NCBI GenBank assembly: GCA_036874045.1
Contig: JAZBRI010000004.1
Location: 6,200,001 to 6,264,000, forward strand
Source of the DNA: Cymodocea nodosa
Taxonomy: Eukaryota; Streptophyta; Magnoliopsida; Alismatales; Cymodoceaceae
Length of the DNA: 64,000 nucleotides
Direction: 5' to 3'
Numbering within the stretch: position 1 is the first letter of the stretch; each line of letters opens with the position of its first letter. The position numbers and the translations under genes were made by a program. Shown here piece after piece: positions 11,317-23,044 of this stretch. The notes under the pieces are model-generated. The model saw only the letters and a list, made by a program, of their open reading frames with translations, did no database searches and was not told the origin of the DNA.

Positions 11317-12853
11317 AAAGGAAGGGAAGGCTTAAAGCAATGCAAATGAGAGCTGGACAAGCTGAGAGAATATGCATCCAAAATACTCCTACCTGTCCAA
11401 TATCTCTCTTTAATCCTCTAAATCAACCAACTTTGAGTCAAACTACAGATCACTCGTCTTTGTTGTCCATGTTTGATTATTATATAGATTCAGTGTCTAC
11501 TTTCCATGGTAACAAGAAGAAATTCAACGAGAACAGCCATGCTTGTTCGAATAACTCACAACCTCTTATACATAACAATATCATGGGAACTCATCCGCCA
11601 TCCCATTTCAAAGGTAGCACCAGTCTTTGATCTCTAACCTTTTTTTCGCCATTGACGCTTGCTTTAAGGACATGATGAAACATATCTTTTAATGCGGTAA
11701 TTGCATCATCTAAACTCTTTGCTTTCATTTTAGCACAAACTTCCCCATACAAAACCCTCTGCACTGCTTCGAAACCAAAAGAAGTTGTTATTTTAGTGAC
11801 ATTATGTCATAGAAAGAAATGCTGATTTTTTGGATTTCATCCTTTAAATTAACACTATTTCTCTTTCCAAGGCTCATACAATGTGCCGATTGTCTATTTG
11901 GTGTGATGGATGAAGATCAAGATTTTGTACGAGCTATGCGGCATATATTTGCCAAGACCATTGCTAGTCTTAGTTTCCTGTCAAGTTTTTGTGTTCTATT
12001 TATATCCTGCTACTTGTACATGGTTTCTTTTATAAAGGGTAACAAGCAGGGCCTAGGGAATCCTTTATACCACCATTCCAGATACCTTAAACCATTTTCA
12101 GGTGAATCATTCTCCAAAGGCAGGTCCATATGAGATCCAATCACCTACTTTCCAAAATGCTTATTGGCAAAGTCCAATTGGGGAGGGAACTTTATATTCT
12201 TCAGAGTCCGATTGGTGACACTGACCAATGGAATAGAGCCACTGGCTCTCCTGGCTCTGTGGTTTCTCCCATTGAAATAACAGGTTATTTGACATGGAAC
12301 TTAGTCAGGAAGAGGTAGACATGAGTTTTTATGTGGTACAGGGAAGCAGCCCTGGGTCTTATTCGATAAGAGTAGGACATGACAATTTTTCTGGAAGAAG
12401 TAACATTAACATGTACTCTGGAAATAGCCCTGGTGCATATCCAGAAAGAGGAAGACATGGCAATTTTTCTGGAACAGAAGTGTTTGCATGTACTCCAAAA
12501 GGAGTAACAGTTCCCCCTGCAGAAGTAGTCCTAATTCTTATCCAAGTTGGAGCAGTAGCCAACCTAAAGACTCCCAGGAGCATTCATTGGCATGTGAAAA
12601 GTCACACATTTTCTACAGCAATGGCTGTGGATCCATGAAATGAATTGGAACCTGTTGTTTGTGACATACTTGTGCTCTTCTTCAATGGTCTGCAGCTTGT
12701 GGTTCTTTAGATTCCTGGCTTCCAAAAATCCATCACTGTGAAGAAAACTAAAGCTGATGAAACTTGCAACATTAAGAACTCCTCAGAGTTGAATCTTACA
12801 GAGTTTTGGCTCGATCATTTGAAGATGCAAGAAGTGATGCAGCAGACATTTGA
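11317..12853 (+). pseudogene. SICKLE-like proline-rich protein gene, decayed copy
   Basis: Pieces of one protein family appear in order on the plus strand. First comes RKGRLKAMQMRAGQAE at about 11,320-11,370, then SLFNPLNQP, FDYYIDSVSTFHGNKKK and HNNIMGTHPP up to a donor-like AAAG/GTAGCA near 11,610. Later pieces are GNKQGLGNPLYHH (about 12,040) and two SPG-containing Gly/Arg/Ser repeats (12,340-12,480). The end reads GSLDSWLPK, then VKKTKADETCNIKNSSELNL, then LARSFEDARSDAADI before TGA at 12,851. The last three lie in different frames, so at least two small indels split the C-terminus, and there are more breaks upstream. Intron-like gaps remain, so this looks like a DNA-level duplicate rather than a retrocopy. 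SICKLE proteins act in microRNA biogenesis and splicing in Arabidopsis. The family name comes from memory of the N- and C-terminal motifs. Confidence 0.55.
11614..11790 (-). other. Coding-like fragment on the opposite strand, unrecognised
   Basis: Inside an intron-like gap of the decayed SICKLE-like gene, the minus strand reads about 58 codons without a stop, including VLYGEVCAKMKAKSLDDAI and LKDMFHHVLKASVNGEKKV. The composition looks like a real helical protein. No start, splice context or family could be assigned, so it may be a captured fragment or chance. Confidence 0.2.
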
Positions 12854-15380
12854 TATGTAAAATGGATTATCCATTGGGCATGGCTGGCACTAGGAGGCAG
12901 CCTGGCGTTATCGTTAAATAGTCTCACTGATATTCACCTATGTACATTAGAAAAAGATTTTTCTAGGGAAGGTAAATCTACAAGAACTGAAACCATTATC
13001 ATTTCAAAATTGAACAACAAAAATTCTCGTTAGTGTAAGGGTCTTAGCTTTTACCGTCCATTGCATAATTGATTTATTCTTTGTGCATATTTGGGGGCCT
13101 GCCATCTATATGGCTTTGACCTGAAAACATGATGTTCGGCATCATTAGCGTTGGTTGACATACATACAGGCACATTAATGTCTATGTGCAAATTGATTGA
13201 ATCGATGGAGGCTACTTGCAAAACAACCTGCAATTCAAACCAGTGTTCTGGTACTGACTGGTTGGCACTACATGGTGAGTTCTGAAGGTTTGTTTTGAAT
13301 TAGATTTTTTTTTAATAAAACGAAACTTGGCATTTATCAACAAACAGTATGATGGCCGTACAATTCATTCTTCTGCATACGTGTGAAGTTATTAGAAAAA
13401 AATAAAATAAAATTTATCCGATGAACTCTCACAAGTCACAAGGATGGAATTATTATTACGCAATTACGGTTATTTATTTGCATTTTTAAGTAGTATCTGT
13501 GTTCACATGAATATTTGAGATTTAACATAAAAAGTCTATGATTACATCTTAGAAAAGAAACATGAAAACATACACTGCAAAAAAAATCTTGCAAAATAGG
13601 GGGGAAATGATGCTCTACCGCCATTGCAATATGTGATTTTATTGTAAGACGCTACATAGATTGGGGGGAAAAAAAAATTACAAAAAGAGTTGATACACAT
13701 TATTTTCAAATTTTATGAATAAATATAAAAAGAAAGAAATGCAGAATGCTGGTTAACAAGTTTCCCCTGCAGGTTTTATTGAGAATTTGACAGCTGAAAA
13801 AGCTGTGTAGATATGAAAGATAGAAGTGGGATTTTTATGAGAAAATAAGCAATTCACCGGCCAATGAAAATATATGTCAACGTATGAAGAACATGATATG
13901 AAAAACAGCAAGTGAAACCCAAATTATGAGATTTGATAAGGCATAATGTGTATGTTCTTGCATAAGCGCATATACTTAATGAAAGAAAATATTAGATAAC
14001 TTCAAAACATTGGTAGATCTCATGGCAGCAGCAAGGTTCGAGAAGATCTTCGCCTGTACGTCCATCTGTTACATCTATTAGATCTTTGTTTCTACGTCCT
14101 GGTCGCAACTGAGAAGGTGGAGCAGATCAATGGTGCATGGTGAAACTGAATTGAGAGGTCAGTCCCTTTTCACCAGAATTTGAATGTGTCTCTTACATTT
14201 TCAGCTATGATTCTCAGGGATGCCAACAGATACGAGATGCAAAAGGCTTCTAAACATCCACATGAAATTCTCTGTTTTATCTGAACATCCGAAGGAGAGA
14301 GATCAGATACAGAAAATGGCCCTCAAATATGGGTGTTGATATAATGATACATTCAACTCCAAAGCAGTAAATGGTCCCTCCTCCTTGCCTCTACGGTCAC
14401 TCTCCTCTACCTCTTGTATCTTGTGTCCATCCCTCTCTACCCTTCTTGTATCTTGCCACCATCCCCTTTCTCCTTTATCAACACTCCACCTCCAATCTTC
14501 CACTAGCCTGTCTCCTCCTCCTCTCCTTTTTGCCCTTCTTGTGCAATACCACATTCTCTGCACAAAGAAATGTACCAAGAACCTTTCAAATCAAGGAACA
14601 AATGGTAGGTCTGACTTTAAAGGGGGGAAGATGGTTCCCATGAAGACAGCTACAGTTTCTTATTGGTCTCAATGAAACCAATGTTGAAGGAGTGTATCAT
14701 TTTCATGATGAGCCCCTCACCAACCATCAATCAAGTCAGGCCTTCGTTCTACAAGAGGGAAAACAAAGACAACTCTGTACAACAGCCAAGGAGATGATGA
14801 TGGTACAGTAATTGCGACAAATAAGAGTCAATTTCTATAAAATGCAAAGAAAAGTTAGATGCAACAGATAGATGGAAAGAAAGATAAGAAGCTTATATCA
14901 TACATGAACTGTAATAAACTAAGGCATACTGTATAAATAATGAGAGGGCCTTTAACAAAAGGAAATACATATTGCCGATGCGCCAAAGCAAAGCAAGAAT
15001 TGTTAAAAGTTCAAGTCAACCACTAGAAATCAATCGACTAACCCCATTCTATTTAGGATGAAATCACTTTATACATCGAACAACGGAAGATGAGGGTTTA
15101 GATTTTGATCCAATCATTATTTTACTGATTATAGGAGGAAAATCATGTAAAAAGAAACTTTTCACAAATATAAATAGTTCTAGAAAGAGAAAACAATTAA
15201 ATTATATATTTCAACGTATTTTAATTAGCGTCCATCGAGGTACAGAAATGAGTTGACCAGAAAATTTCAGATGTTTACGAAAATTTAGGGTATTTAAATT
15301 AATGTCCAAAATTAAAGGATTTTAATACTTGTAAAAATCTAGGGAACCTTTACAGTTTCACACGGACATGGAATCTTTCT
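12854..15380. other. Gene-free stretch
   Basis: No exon is supported. A pyrimidine-rich block at about 14,365-14,560 opens reading frames on both strands by composition alone. From about 15,209 the sequence is homologous to the region starting at about 36,733, which marks the left edge of the NACA duplication. Confidence 0.6.
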
Positions 15381-15385
15381 TCAAT

Positions 15386-15550
15386 AGGCTGGGCTGGGTA
15401 TGTCTAGCCCAGCCCATTTTGTTCCAATATGTAAGAAAAGGGCAAGTTCCGTAATTCCGACGATTAATGACGCCACGATATAAATTCTCCCGAAAAACGT
15501 CTGCCGCACCTCATCTCTCCTCGAGGCCGTAGGGTTTTCTAGGGTTTCAT
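15386..15550 (+). promoter_or_regulatory. NACA-1 promoter with site II and telo-box elements
   Basis: GGGCTGGG and AGCCCAGCCCA (15,387-15,416) form a short inverted repeat of site II (TGGGCY-type) elements. Two AGGGTTT telo-box motifs lie at 15,531-15,537 and 15,541-15,547, just before the ATG at 15,575. In plants this pairing marks promoters of ribosomal and translation-factor genes, bound by TCP and Trb/Pur-alpha-type factors. The second NACA copy keeps the same layout. Confidence 0.7.
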
Positions 15551-15574
15551 CTTCGCTCCTCTCGCCGATCTACA

Positions 15575-17781
<2,207 letters not shown>

Positions 17782-19089
17782 TGCCCTCCTTGTCCTTGGT
17801 GAGATGCGTTTGTCCATTGAGACCGACCATAAAATTATGTTGCAGCTTATTTGTGCCCTCGGTTTTGTCTTTCCGAATTGGGTATTATGATGGCAATGAA
17901 CTTTTCACCTTTTCTGTTTTACCACTACGTTGAGTTTTTGCTTCAAAAAAAAAAAGTTGAATTGATTTGCAGTCAAACGCTTTGGTGCCATTCGCTGCGA
18001 TGGTTTTAAGCTTCGTTGCTAAAAATATAAGATGCAAAATCACGGATTTTATTGTAATTCTATTGGACGACTGCTGCTTTAGCCTGGTATGATTGATGGG
18101 ATCGTAGCAAATTCGTGTTTTGTAGCTGTTCATTGAAAAGTTTCGAGAAACGCTAGCAAGCGGTGAAATCTTGCACATCTTAAAGCAGATTGCTTTTTCG
18201 GTCGCGTCAGCAACAGTTCGTTTTGGGGGAATTGTGGCGAATCATTAGGGTGTGTGTTCTTGTGGATACAGGTAATTGTATCTCGTCAAAGTAGAAGATT
18301 GATTTTATAGAAGATAATATCCAAGTAAACAAATCAATAAAATTGATAAACAAAATACATAATTTTACAAGGGCCCATTCCTACCCACCAGATTTGAACC
18401 AACGGTAAAAGATTGATTCTGGATATCATCTACAGCAAGTAATAAATTGGATATCTAATTATACACAAGATGGTCTTTCAAAGCGGTATGAAGCATCAAA
18501 TTTCAATCAAATGCGAAAGAAAATAAAGGAAATTTATGATTATACACGCAAATATTTTAAAATATCTTCTTTTCGTATCCATATAAGGGTGAAATCTGAG
18601 CCACTTGTTCCTCTGATACCCTGGATATATAAGTGCCACCAGAAGTTAGTCATTAATATTAAAGTGTAAAATCAGATTAAATTGATAAACACAATAGCAA
18701 AGGAATTTCTTACTTCCTGCAGTCGTAATACCATGATGGGCTGGAAAGATCTACGTGCAAATTTGTTTCAGTCTCCAGAAAATTATCGGCAATGTAGAAT
18801 TTTCAAAACCAAATGCAAGTTAATTAAAAAAGGGCAGACCAGACGCATGAGGCTCTCGTCAATGAAGGATCTGGTAAAATTCTAATTGTACCTAATCTTC
18901 TCTCTACAAATGAAGTCCTAAAATTCAAACATACGAACTAATTCAGCAGCATTAATTAATGTTTTATTACCATTAACTTTCTTAAAAATATCATAAATGA
19001 ACCGACAGAATTTGAACAAGAAATATATATCAAAATGTTAGAGTAGTAGCTGCTCTAAATTATGGTATTTGGGTGTTCAACTGATGGTA
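17782..19089. other. NACA-1 3' flank, no further gene
   Basis: The first about 270 bp are nearly identical to the 3' flank of NACA-2. Identity drops abruptly at about 18,048, after which weaker homology continues to about 18,310 (to about 40,098 in copy 2). The rest is AT-rich without a supported gene. Confidence 0.6.
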
Positions 19090-21395
19090 AAAACTGACAA
19101 AATACGTACTTACACACATAGGAAAGATGAAGACCAAAATAAAGAAACGGTGAATGTCAATGTACCAGACTACTCTCGAGTTTGTCGGTTCTTGATAGAT
19201 AATTTCTCAACTTCTCCTTTGCCGTCTACGTAGATCAATTCGGAATCATCATTCTGTGGACGGATATGTGCGGAGAATCCCAATTGTGGGCAATTGATGA
19301 CAAACAAGCTAGAGAAACGTTCGAGTTTGTCTTTTCGCTCCATGTCGGTTTCTCCCAGGAAGCCAACAGATTTCAAGTTATCACAATCTTCAAGCCATAG
19401 TTTCTTATCAAGTGATGGAAGCTTTGGTAGCATCTCCAGAGCTGAACAATATGACACGGACAAATCACCAAGTTTTTCGAAATTGGGGAGCTCCTTTAGA
19501 CCATCACAAGCAACCAAACGTAGAGTCTTGAGTTCAGGGAGCATTGGCAAGGACCTTAGTGCGCCACAATTCTCCACCTTCAATTCCCTTAAAGAAGCAA
19601 AGTTAGGTATTTGCTCTAGCATGGGGCAGTTAAAGCATGTGAAAGTTTTCAATTCTGGGAAATCATTTTCTGTAACATCTGTCCAACTACGTAACTTGTA
19701 AAGCTCGTTGAATATAAGCTCTCGTAGATTTGGAAAAGAAGATTTCGTTCCAGAGCTGCGATCGAATTCAGATCCAATACTTTCTACCTCCATGAGATTT
19801 ATAACAAGTTCTTCAAGTAAAGGAAGTCCGCCCAATGCTGGAAGAGTAACACATTTCTTGCAATTTTCAAGAAATAATTTTTTCACTTCAAAGGAATCAT
19901 CTGCCATCCATTTTGGAAAAGCTGTTCCGTCATATGACTTGACAACTAGGACTTGAAGTTTCTTATGTGGCCGTAGTTTTTCAAAAATCTGGTTTTTATC
20001 ACTGTCATCCTGTGGTACATCTCTGAATGATGAATGCTCGTCACTTTCTTCTACGGTGGTTTCCATTGAATTAAGCATAAAAGGGATGGTATTGTTGTTT
20101 TCCTCAGGCATGAAACTTGAAATTGGATTTCTAATACTTACTTCCTGTGTGCCAATGCTTGCGTTGTCAACAGCCATCGGATTTGTTCCTCTCCTGTCAC
20201 CTTCTTCATCCCACCTTGCATTGGGTGCCTCACTTGTTGACTCTACATTTTCCAAGTTGCTTTCCTTACCGTAAGTCTCATTTGGTGAAACCAAGTCGTC
20301 ATTGAATTCCTCATCGTCCAAGACAATCATTTCAGGAAGAGGCCAAGCTAAGGTGAGTTTTTCGATACTTTCCTTGTTTGCCAAGTCAGCCTCTTCACAA
20401 TCAGAGTAATTGGCCACGTTACACAAGCCCGAAATGCAGAGATCACCTGTAAGTTTTCTCAAATTCTTCAACTCTCTTATCCCAGCAAATCCCTCAGCTC
20501 TACCTACATTGAATATCGGTAGCGTCTGCAATTCGGTTAAGTCCCCGAGCCCGGCTGGCATGCACAAGTTTGTGTCATTGGACATCTCTAGATGGCGTAG
20601 CTTTCTCATGTCTCTTATGTCCTCAGGTAGCTCTTCAAGTCTGCAACAGTCCTTCAATTTCAGTGTCTGTAGATTGTGAGACCCAGTGCAGCTGCATTGT
20701 GGTAACCTCCTAATCTTGGTTCCACTAAGACCAAGGAAATGCAGATGTCTTGAGAGCTGGATAACAGACATGGGGACCTCTTTCAGTTCAGTGTAGCTCA
20801 AATCCAATACTCTTAAGTATTCCAACTTTGGTAATGCAGAGAGATCAATCTTCAAATATGTGAGCCCATCCTTCTTTGGATGATATTTAGGGCATATAAT
20901 AAATGTACGAAGTTTACTTGCTTGACCCTTTTGTTTCCATTCAACCATGTGCTGACCATCGACTGCATACGACAAATGACGATAATCAGTGTGGTTACTT
21001 GTGGAGTTGCAGTAGTCTATTCTCAAGCTTTCTTCGAAAAGTAATCTATTCATAGGCATGCGAAATTGGCCTTCACTTATGTAAAGGAAGAAGGATTGGC
21101 AGCACAACTCGTCAAAGTATTCCTCGCCAATTTTCTCCAACTCCTCTCCACCATTTGGTTGAACGAAACCTTCAGCTATCCATAGCCTGACAAGGGAGTC
21201 TTGGGAGAATATATGGTCTTCAGTAAACAGGGTGCAGTAAGCAATGCAGCGCTTGAGCGGTGCCCTTAGACGACAATAGCTCGCTTTTATGTCGGAGGAA
21301 TCTCCTTGCAGTCCATCTCCATACTTCCATTCAAGGCCGGTAACCGCGACTGAGGCGGCACTCTTGAGGAATGCGGGTATTCCACTGCATCTATT
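19090..21395 (-). repeat. Left arm of a 2.3-kb inverted repeat (within NLR-A)
   Basis: This segment, from 80 bp past the NLR-A stop up to the GLPL region, is repeated in inverted orientation at 23,045-25,342. The arms are 2306 and 2298 bp long. The 8-bp difference is fully explained by one 8-bp deletion in the right arm. About 15 amino-acid differences over about 740 residues suggest roughly 98-99% DNA identity. The spacer is about 1.65 kb. Confidence 0.9.
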
Positions 21396-22382
21396 GATTT
21401 CCTCTCGGGACTCCCACTCCGATGCCACATGTCGCCCTTCAACAGACGCCGAGAACAACTTCCTCGAGGCATCTTCGTCTAAAGGTGTGACGATAAAGCG
21501 CTCAACGCACATTTCCTGGGGCATATTTCCTTCGACAAGGAAGCTTCGGGTGGTAACGAGGACGACACTCTCCTCAAGCTTGGGGGCGAGTGGATTCCAG
21601 AAGCGACACCAGAACTCTTTTCCAGCGTTCCAGACGTCGTCAAGAACGAGAAAGCATTTCTTCCCTTCCAATTCTTCTCCTAACTCGTTTTGCGCCCGTT
21701 GGAGTTCGTTCGAACTGCTGGCCTTCCTGGTCAAGGACTCGTACACGGCCTTTGTCAGCATCAGCTCGTCGTAGTTGTTACGGACGAACACCCAACCGAA
21801 CCGCTGGAAGGTGGTCTTTATCTTTTCATGGTTAAAGATGTGCTGCACGAGGGCGGTCTTGCCGATGCCCGCGGCTCCGACCACGGTGACGATAAACCCT
21901 TTCCTCTTCTCGTCGGTGATAAAGTCAATGATTTCATCCATTATGTCGCCTCTGCCGTAGATCTGGCTGTCGCTAGGAAGAGGACCGGTCGGTTGCCTCC
22001 CCTGCTGCTCCGCTGTCTTTCGTCTCTTTCCGTCTGCTTTTCTGAACTTCAACGCCTTTTCCCTTTTGGCTTCATCCTTACGCTTTGAAGAGATACGTTG
22101 TATCCTATTCTCCAACATTCCCCTATCAATTCCATCGTCATCGGCGTCCAAGTCGGAGATGATGTCCTCGACGTCGTAAGCCATATTCTTGAGTTCCTTG
22201 AGGCGGAGCTTCTCGTACTCGGTCTGGCATGTCTTCGAATCTATAGTGTCGATCTCAGATCTGAGCTGGGACAGCAGTGTTCGTGGGCACAGCGGCTTGC
22301 TGCTGGAGCTGCCGTAGGTTTGGGAGGCCGACGAAGAATCCGACATCGTTTGTGCGTCGACGGTGGTTTGGGAATTTCCCAT
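19170..22382 (-). CDS. NLR-A: CC-NBS-LRR disease-resistance protein, 1070 aa, one exon
   Basis: Intact single-exon NLR starting MGNSQTTVDA. A coiled coil holds an EDVID-type motif (YDVEDIISDLD, about 69-79). The NB-ARC core shows a canonical P-loop GAAGIGKT (169-176), kinase-2 LVLDDVW (245-251), RNBS-B VVLVTTRS (283-290) and RNBS-D CIAYCTLF with LWIAEGFVQP (389-409). Two motifs are unusual: GLPL reads GIPA (about 334-337), and the MHD region reads RMPMNRLLFE (441-450) with no His-Asp. LRRs run from about 515 to 1050 and are interrupted by an acidic, Asn/Ser-rich linker (about 681-798). The family binds ADP/ATP and triggers effector-induced immunity at membranes or in the cytosol. A near-identical inverted partial copy lies at 23,045-25,342. 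Loss of MHD can deregulate NLRs, so an altered switch is possible; that is inference. Confidence 0.92.
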   Translation of the reverse strand: MGNSQTTVDAQTMSDSSSASQTYGSSSSKPLCPRTLLSQLRSEIDTIDSKTCQTEYEKLRLKELKNMAYDVEDIISDLDADDDGIDRGMLENRIQRISSKRKDEAKREKALKFRKADGKRRKTAEQQGRQPTGPLPSDSQIYGRGDIMDEIIDFITDEKRKGFIVTVVGAAGIGKTALVQHIFNHEKIKTTFQRFGWVFVRNNYDELMLTKAVYESLTRKASSSNELQRAQNELGEELEGKKCFLVLDDVWNAGKEFWCRFWNPLAPKLEESVVLVTTRSFLVEGNMPQEMCVERFIVTPLDEDASRKLFSASVEGRHVASEWESREEINRCSGIPAFLKSAASVAVTGLEWKYGDGLQGDSSDIKASYCRLRAPLKRCIAYCTLFTEDHIFSQDSLVRLWIAEGFVQPNGGEELEKIGEEYFDELCCQSFFLYISEGQFRMPMNRLLFEESLRIDYCNSTSNHTDYRHLSYAVDGQHMVEWKQKGQASKLRTFIICPKYHPKKDGLTYLKIDLSALPKLEYLRVLDLSYTELKEVPMSVIQLSRHLHFLGLSGTKIRRLPQCSCTGSHNLQTLKLKDCCRLEELPEDIRDMRKLRHLEMSNDTNLCMPAGLGDLTELQTLPIFNVGRAEGFAGIRELKNLRKLTGDLCISGLCNVANYSDCEEADLANKESIEKLTLAWPLPEMIVLDDEEFNDDLVSPNETYGKESNLENVESTSEAPNARWDEEGDRRGTNPMAVDNASIGTQEVSIRNPISSFMPEENNNTIPFMLNSMETTVEESDEHSSFRDVPQDDSDKNQIFEKLRPHKKLQVLVVKSYDGTAFPKWMADDSFEVKKLFLENCKKCVTLPALGGLPLLEELVINLMEVESIGSEFDRSSGTKSSFPNLRELIFNELYKLRSWTDVTENDFPELKTFTCFNCPMLEQIPNFASLRELKVENCGALRSLPMLPELKTLRLVACDGLKELPNFEKLGDLSVSYCSALEMLPKLPSLDKKLWLEDCDNLKSVGFLGETDMERKDKLERFSSLFVINCPQLGFSAHIRPQNDDSELIYVDGKGEVEKLSIKNRQTRE

Positions 22383-23044
22383 TTGTTGGTGATCAGAACG
22401 ACAACGAAGTGGCTACAGCAAATTAGACTAGAATAAAAGTCGCCGTATTTTCAGAAAAATTAAAAAATCGGTCGCAGGTCATTTTCACTTTTCAGGAGCA
22501 AGAAAAAATTATGAACTGATTCACGATTTTAATCGTTTCCGTAGACAACTCGTCAAATGTTAGTTACATTATTTTTAAAAAAATATATATAAATTATAAA
22601 TTTAAAAATTAAAATTACTTTAACAAATAAATATCACTCTTAAATTTTTACTTTTTTCCTTTAATTTACGATCACAGTATTATTCTGGTCTGAAACTATT
22701 GCATAGACTCTAAAACTAAAATAAATGTAGTTTTAAGAGACCTTTTTAAGAGATTTGATTGAACTTAATCGATTTTTAAAATGTGACCAACTATTTAATA
22801 AGACGTACTTCATTTTTGAAATCTGATTTTCCTGAGTTAATTTTATATGTCAAATGAGTACGAAAATTCATGAAAAATTTACAATATCTTTTAACATGAC
22901 AAGAAAGATTAATTCTATTTTGCTTTTACAGAAGTTCTTGGTCGCACACTTTATTGCATGTAAATACTCCACAATTGGATTGAAACAAGAATTCAGGTAG
23001 ATTTAATGTACATGACTCTACGACCAACCTTTTTTTTAAAAACA
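22383..23044. other. AT-rich spacer upstream of NLR-A
   Basis: This contains the NLR-A 5' region and the junction to the inverted copy. It is AT-rich, with no gene and no clear core promoter box. Confidence 0.5.

Noticed and set aside
14303-14675. Overlapping open frames on both strands of a CT-rich block
   Set aside because: Openness comes from pyrimidine-rich composition; no domain, splice context or family match.
19294-22436. Several plus-strand frames of 60-160 codons opposite NLR-A, and their mirror copies at 23,761-24,957
   Set aside because: Shadows of the LRR coding strand; they recur only because the NLR is duplicated.
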